This document shows positions 60,337-64,000 of a DNA stretch of 64,000 nucleotides, in pieces. The first letter of the stretch is position 1. Every line of letters begins with the position of its first letter. The position numbers were made by a program, and so were the translations under genes. This stretch comes from Rhipicephalus microplus (taxonomy: Eukaryota; Arthropoda; Arachnida; Ixodida; Ixodidae). The notes below the pieces were generated by a model. That model saw only the letters and a list, made by a program, of their open reading frames with translations. It did not search any database and was not told the DNA's origin. The stretch spans positions 23,912,001 to 23,976,000 of the forward strand of contig NC_134704.1 in the NCBI RefSeq assembly GCF_043290135.1, written 5' to 3'.

Positions 60337-61065
60337 GGTGCCTATCTCGCTCTCCAGAATACTACTTCGGTGAGCAGCTGCAAACACACGGTGCAGAAGC
60401 TTTCCTTCGATGATGGCACACTTCCATCTTGAGAGTAAGCAAGGGATTGCTGGTATTTCCAGTTGTTCCCTACTAACCAACCACCCACTTAAGTACGCAT
60501 GCCTGCGCGATATTCTTTGAAATGGGAACAATGCGATTTATTTTAATTTTTCTTTAACTTGACACATTCGCATGCACAAAGGTAAATTGCGGCTTTAGTG
60601 CTCATTTCTAAAATGTATGCATTCTTTTACTTGTTTTCTTCGTTTCGTTCGTTTATGTACAAGTTACATGTACAACAAAACTTCCTTTCTTTCATTACGC
60701 TGGTGTGTTTAAGAAACATGTTTAGCATATCGCTATCACCGACGAGTACTTCATGAAGTATTTCGCTGTGTTCGAATTTTGTTTTAAGCCTATAGTCCCA
60801 TCTATAAAGTTAACTGTTGTCCCATAGTATGACACGTATGGTACTCTAAGTAGTAAGTACTTAGTTCTTAACACAGTTTAGGCACCCAGCGCCGTGGGTG
60901 TGAAAATTGAGAAAACAAGTTGATACGTATGATCGCATAGTAGAGTACATTTACTCTATGTTATCAACCATTTTCTCCAAACGAACTGGCATCACCAATA
61001 TAGGGAGAACACGTATTAATCTAATCGTTTACTTTGTTTTCTTGTACATAGATTGTTATAGAATC
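60337..61065. other. Anonymous stretch with second half of a small direct repeat
   Basis: Contains the copy at 60629-60676 of the string seen at 59326. Otherwise nothing recognised. Confidence 0.45.
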
Positions 61066-61929
61066 CTGGCAAGTCTCTGCAAACAAAATGGTCCGGGGTC
61101 AAGTTGATTCAAAACCATCCGGAGCTGGCATCGCTGTGTGTCGTAGCAAGCACAGCTGCACAGGACGTGTTCGATGGTCTCTTCAGCTCCGCAGTAGTCG
61201 CATGTAGGAGTGTCTGCCATACCAATGCGAAAGGAGTACACCTTTGTAAATGCAACACCCAACCAAAGGCGGCATAACAGTGTCGCATCAGAGCGGGAAA
61301 GTTGTGATGGTAGCTTTAGCTTGAGCGAATGATCCAGTTCATAAAATTGACACCTTTGGAAGCTGGTAGACGACCAGAACGTGCGTGTGAGATCTCGAGC
61401 CAGCAGGTAAAGTTGTCTTGCTGCATCATTCCTTGATAAAGGAATCGGGACTACACGGGTTCCTTCATGGGCTAAGCGGGCTGCATCATCGGCTAATTGA
61501 TTTCCGGTAATACCGATATGTCCAGGCAGCCATTGATATATAATATCATGCCCTCGTGCTAGAGCTTCATGATGGAAATGTCTTATTTCTTGTACCAATT
61601 GTTCATGACTCCTCCTACGCATGACAGACTGCAAACTCTTTTTGTGTGCAGAAGATACTACGGCCTTGGGCATCTGCCTCAGTTGCACAGAAGGCGACTA
61701 AAGCACTGCTACTTTACTTAAAGTCAAATTAACTTGAGCGACCGCCTGTAGACTGTGTGTGCTCTTCGAGTGTGCTCGTGATTGTGTGTACCTTCTCATC
61801 TCTCTGCAACCTCTTCTCTCCCCTTCATCCCTTCCCCAGTGCAGGGTAGCAAACCGGATGTGCGTCTGGTTAACCTCTTTTCCTTTCTTTGTATCTTTAT
61901 CTCTCTCTCTCTCTCTCTGGCAAGTCTCT
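61066..61929 (+). mobile_element. RNase H-type LINE insertion with 5' inversion and 13-bp TSD
   Basis: CTGGCAAGTCTCT occurs exactly at 61066-61078 and 61917-61929. Between them (838 bp), 61079 to about 61658 is an antisense LINE ORF2 segment from RNase H to the zinc-binding tail. From about 61660 to 61916 is the sense-strand 3' end: last ORF2 codons (ASVAQKATKALLLYLKS), stop at 61749-61751, then a pyrimidine-rich 3' UTR ending in TC repeats. The antisense piece ends with LDPGPFCLQ, and the sense piece begins at the next part of the same protein. This is the arrangement made by twin priming during target-primed reverse transcription. The family is close to the copy at 31685-33170. Confidence 0.9.
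61079..61658 (-). pseudogene. Inverted LINE ORF2 fragment: RNase H end and zinc-binding tail
   Basis: The minus-strand frame is open over the whole segment. It starts inside RNase H (KKSLQSVMRRRSHEQL), carries IIYQWLPGHIGITGNQLADD (the GHxG-GNxxAD motif with the last catalytic Asp), PSQLSRSDATLLCRLWLGVA, then CDYCGAEETIEHVLCSCACY, and stops being LINE at LDPGPFCLQ where the target duplication begins. The apparent continuation to 61056 (RLARIL) is read into flanking DNA. It lacks a start, the first RNase H motifs and RT, so it has no activity. Confidence 0.88.
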
Positions 61930-62147
61930 TTCTCGCCGTTTTAACCCAGTCAACTGTGGTGTGCAATGTGAACATGTAGTCGAGAGAGCATGGCCATAAG
62001 AAAATTACGTTTATAGAATCCACTCTTCCCACTAGTTTATCTGAGTGGCCCTGGCTTGACATAGAACAGCAATACCGAGGCTCCGTCGTGTATATACGAC
62101 ACAGAACAAGAAAGAAATATACAGTGTAGCAAAGAATAGTCGAAGAA
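61930..62147. other. Flank of the LINE insertion
   Basis: Nothing recognised. Confidence 0.4.
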
Positions 62148-62540
62148 ATGTGGAAAAAGGGATGGGATGAAGGTGAGCCATTGGGTTCAATAGCACCAGC
62201 AGGGAGGCGCCAGCCTGACACTTATCGAATGCCGAGATCCTTGCAACCTTGTGGAGCGACGAAATTGAAAGGAACTTTGGCGCATGAATGGAAATCGATA
62301 CTGGGCCACTGTTCCGACCAGCAAAGGGGAAGAGAGAATTCCCAAAGAATATACGGCCTCGAACGCACGCACGTTGACACTGCCCGTTTGCCTCGCGATC
62401 TTCGACTCTCGCGCTCTTCCTACTTCCGGCCCATCCATTACACCACTGTTGAAACAGAGAAGCGACGCGTCATCAGAAGCACGCAAATGTGGAAGATAAA
62501 TCTAGGAGCATTGGAGGGGTCTGTGGAAGGAGAGGGCTAA
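62148..62540 (+). CDS. Unidentified 130-codon ORF
   Basis: The frame begins MWKKGWDEGEPLGSIAPAGR and ends GALEGSVEGEG. It lies in a slightly GC-richer patch, but an equally long frame is open on the opposite strand and no domain, signal peptide or membrane segment is seen. It may be chance or a repeat fragment; no function is proposed. Confidence 0.15.
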   Translation: MWKKGWDEGEPLGSIAPAGRRQPDTYRMPRSLQPCGATKLKGTLAHEWKSILGHCSDQQRGRENSQRIYGLERTHVDTARLPRDLRLSRSSYFRPIHYTTVETEKRRVIRSTQMWKINLGALEGSVEGEG

Positions 62541-62705
62541 AGAACGAAGGTTAAAAAAAAGCAGGTTCGTTGGAGGGAATGCCGTGTATAGGAGTCAGCG
62601 ATGGATGAGTGTCAAAGACAAGGCTCACTTGCACACCGTGAGGACAAAGATATGCCAGTAGAATGTTGGGCAGTGCGAAATAAAGAAAGAAAGAGAAAAA
62701 AGAAA

Positions 62706-62930
62706 TGAATAAATGGGGGAGTTTCGCGTCCCGAAACCAGTATATGGCTATGAGAGACGCAATAGTGGAGCGCTTGATAAATTTATACTAACCGGGGTTC
62801 TGTAACGTGCAGATCAATCTAAGCACATGACCTCCAGCATCTTGTCACCGTATAAATAGGACCACCAAGGCCGGGGATCGATGCCAGCTACTTTCGGGTC
62901 ATCAGTAGAACACCATCAGTACCGGCTAAA
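62706..62930 (-). mobile_element. Old, diverged Ruka-like SINE
   Basis: The minus strand keeps a B-box-like GGCATCGATCCCC and the body end (GGTTAGTATAAATTTATC, TATTGCGTCTCTCATAGCC, GGTTTCGGGACGCGAAACTCC). The A box and tail are lost. Confidence 0.72.
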
Positions 62931-64000
62931 CGCGCCGGATGAACAACAAAGAAAGAAAAACAGAGAAAAGGAAAGAAAAAAAGTTAACAGATCCTTAATG
63001 AGGCGAGCTAGCAATAATTAGTCTGTGCCAAAATTGCATGGGATTTTCCCGCTTTACACTTCATAAGCTTCGGTGGATCAACTGCGTTAAACAGGCTTAA
63101 GAACTGTTTATACTTCACTGATCCTGCGGGAATTAATTTCTTGCTAATTGAAGGTGAATTGTTTGCCCTTGTAGAGAACTGTTCCGGATGCGTGATATGA
63201 AGGTTTATGAAACGAAATTAAGCTTGTTGTCTTCAAGTGAAGTTGTATGTATTTCGAGACGCAGTGAGCTAACGTCAAGCTACTGCACTATATGAAAACG
63301 AAATACAAGGACGTCATTTTGCCGTGGTTGACGAATACTACAACTATTAAATATAGCTAAAGTAAGGATGTCATTATAGGCAGCGCTTCAATGTTGTAAC
63401 ACAAGGAATGTTTTGTCCAATATAGCATCTTCTCGGTAGGTTCCCGATACAGCATACATTTCGCGAAGGTCACACTTATAGAGCATTGTAACAATTTACG
63501 ATATGATACTCCGTATCAGTATTCCTAGCCGCAACTTCTATGTTATTTCAATGGCTTTGCTAATCATTCTGAAATTCAAGGTCACACAGCTCTACACAGG
63601 GTGCCCCAGCCATAGTTTAACCAGAGTTCAAAAATATGCCAACACACCTATGATGACTGGACCAAATGAATGTTGCTGACCTGAAGTACTTCACACTATT
63701 ACTTGTGCACTGATTATACAATTAATAAAACCACTTTAATTAGGTAGCTTCTGAAGCGACCTTGTATATGTTTGGGTACCTTGTATATGTGTGTGTCGCT
63801 TTTAGTATCCAGTTGACCACTGAATGAAACTGCATTCTGGTAAACTAGCTAGTACTGGACGATCCATTTAGCACTCTGCGCCAAGACACTATGAGAGGCT
63901 TGTAAGGTTGTTACCTAGTTCATTCTATTTTGGTTTGTCATTGAATGTGTTACCGATCGAGGCGTAAAGAGTGATAATGATGTCTCACACCCATAGATGA
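62931..64000. other. Anonymous stretch, nothing firmly recognised
   Basis: A CAGGGTGCCCCAGCCATAGT segment at 63597-63616 followed by AGAGTTCAAAAATATGCC resembles a dispersed repeat I recall from ticks, but no second copy in the window allows the ends to be set. No coding motif. Confidence 0.35.

Noticed and set aside
61056..61078. The end of the minus-strand LINE frame (RLARIL) as LINE protein
   Set aside because: These codons lie in the left target duplication and flank, so the LINE part ends at 61079.

Overview
This window looks like intergenic chromatin from an arthropod, most probably an ixodid (hard) tick. No bacterial gene organisation is present and I could not support any host protein-coding gene. 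The taxonomic inference rests on eight copies of a tRNA-derived SINE that matches my recollection of the tick Ruka family. It is supported by long TA, CTTT, GT and CAA microsatellites and by several LINE lineages (RTE, RNase H-bearing I-like, CR1/Jockey-like), a Penelope-like relic and a Ty3/Gypsy relic. The organism call is an inference; no database search was possible.

Layout. 1-2323: 3' part of an RTE-type LINE with a long open reading frame cut by the window edge. 2324-14438: anonymous AT-rich DNA carrying a 318-bp CTTT array, four SINEs, two more RTE 3' ends, two 5'-truncated RNase H-type LINE tails and a 221-bp MITE nested in a SINE. 14439-19773: the centrepiece, a 5.3-kb I-like LINE on the minus strand with ORF1, ORF2 and a perfect 12-bp target-site duplication, spoiled only by two in-frame stops. 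19774-31680: anonymous DNA with a SINE, a repeat unit whose TA array is split by a palindromic insert, a doubled 60-bp palindrome, a Penelope-like relic and one copy of an unidentified repeat.

31685-33170 is a decayed RNase H-type LINE tail whose 3' UTR is itself interrupted. 33236-34600 holds about 147-bp tandem repeats split by a GC-rich insert. 35460-39735 holds two CR1/Jockey-like reverse transcriptase relics on the minus strand, the second copy of the unidentified repeat and a Gypsy integrase relic. 39740-64000 is mostly anonymous, with microsatellites, GGAC-rich minisatellites, further SINEs, a second copy of the TA-array repeat (the apparent empty site of the palindromic insert), a short A-tailed hairpin retroposon with a 12-bp duplication, and an 838-bp LINE insertion with an inverted 5' part and a 13-bp duplication, the signature of twin priming.

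Nothing here forms an operon or pathway. The functional logic is that of retrotransposition: LINE proteins (endonuclease, reverse transcriptase, RNase H, zinc-knuckle ORF1) explain the truncated LINE tails, and plausibly the SINEs and the A-tailed hairpin retroposon. DNA-transposon machinery acting from elsewhere must explain the MITE and perhaps the palindromic insert. The most informative observations are the insertion scars (exact duplications, nested elements, empty-site paralogue, 5' inversion), which can be read directly from the sequence.
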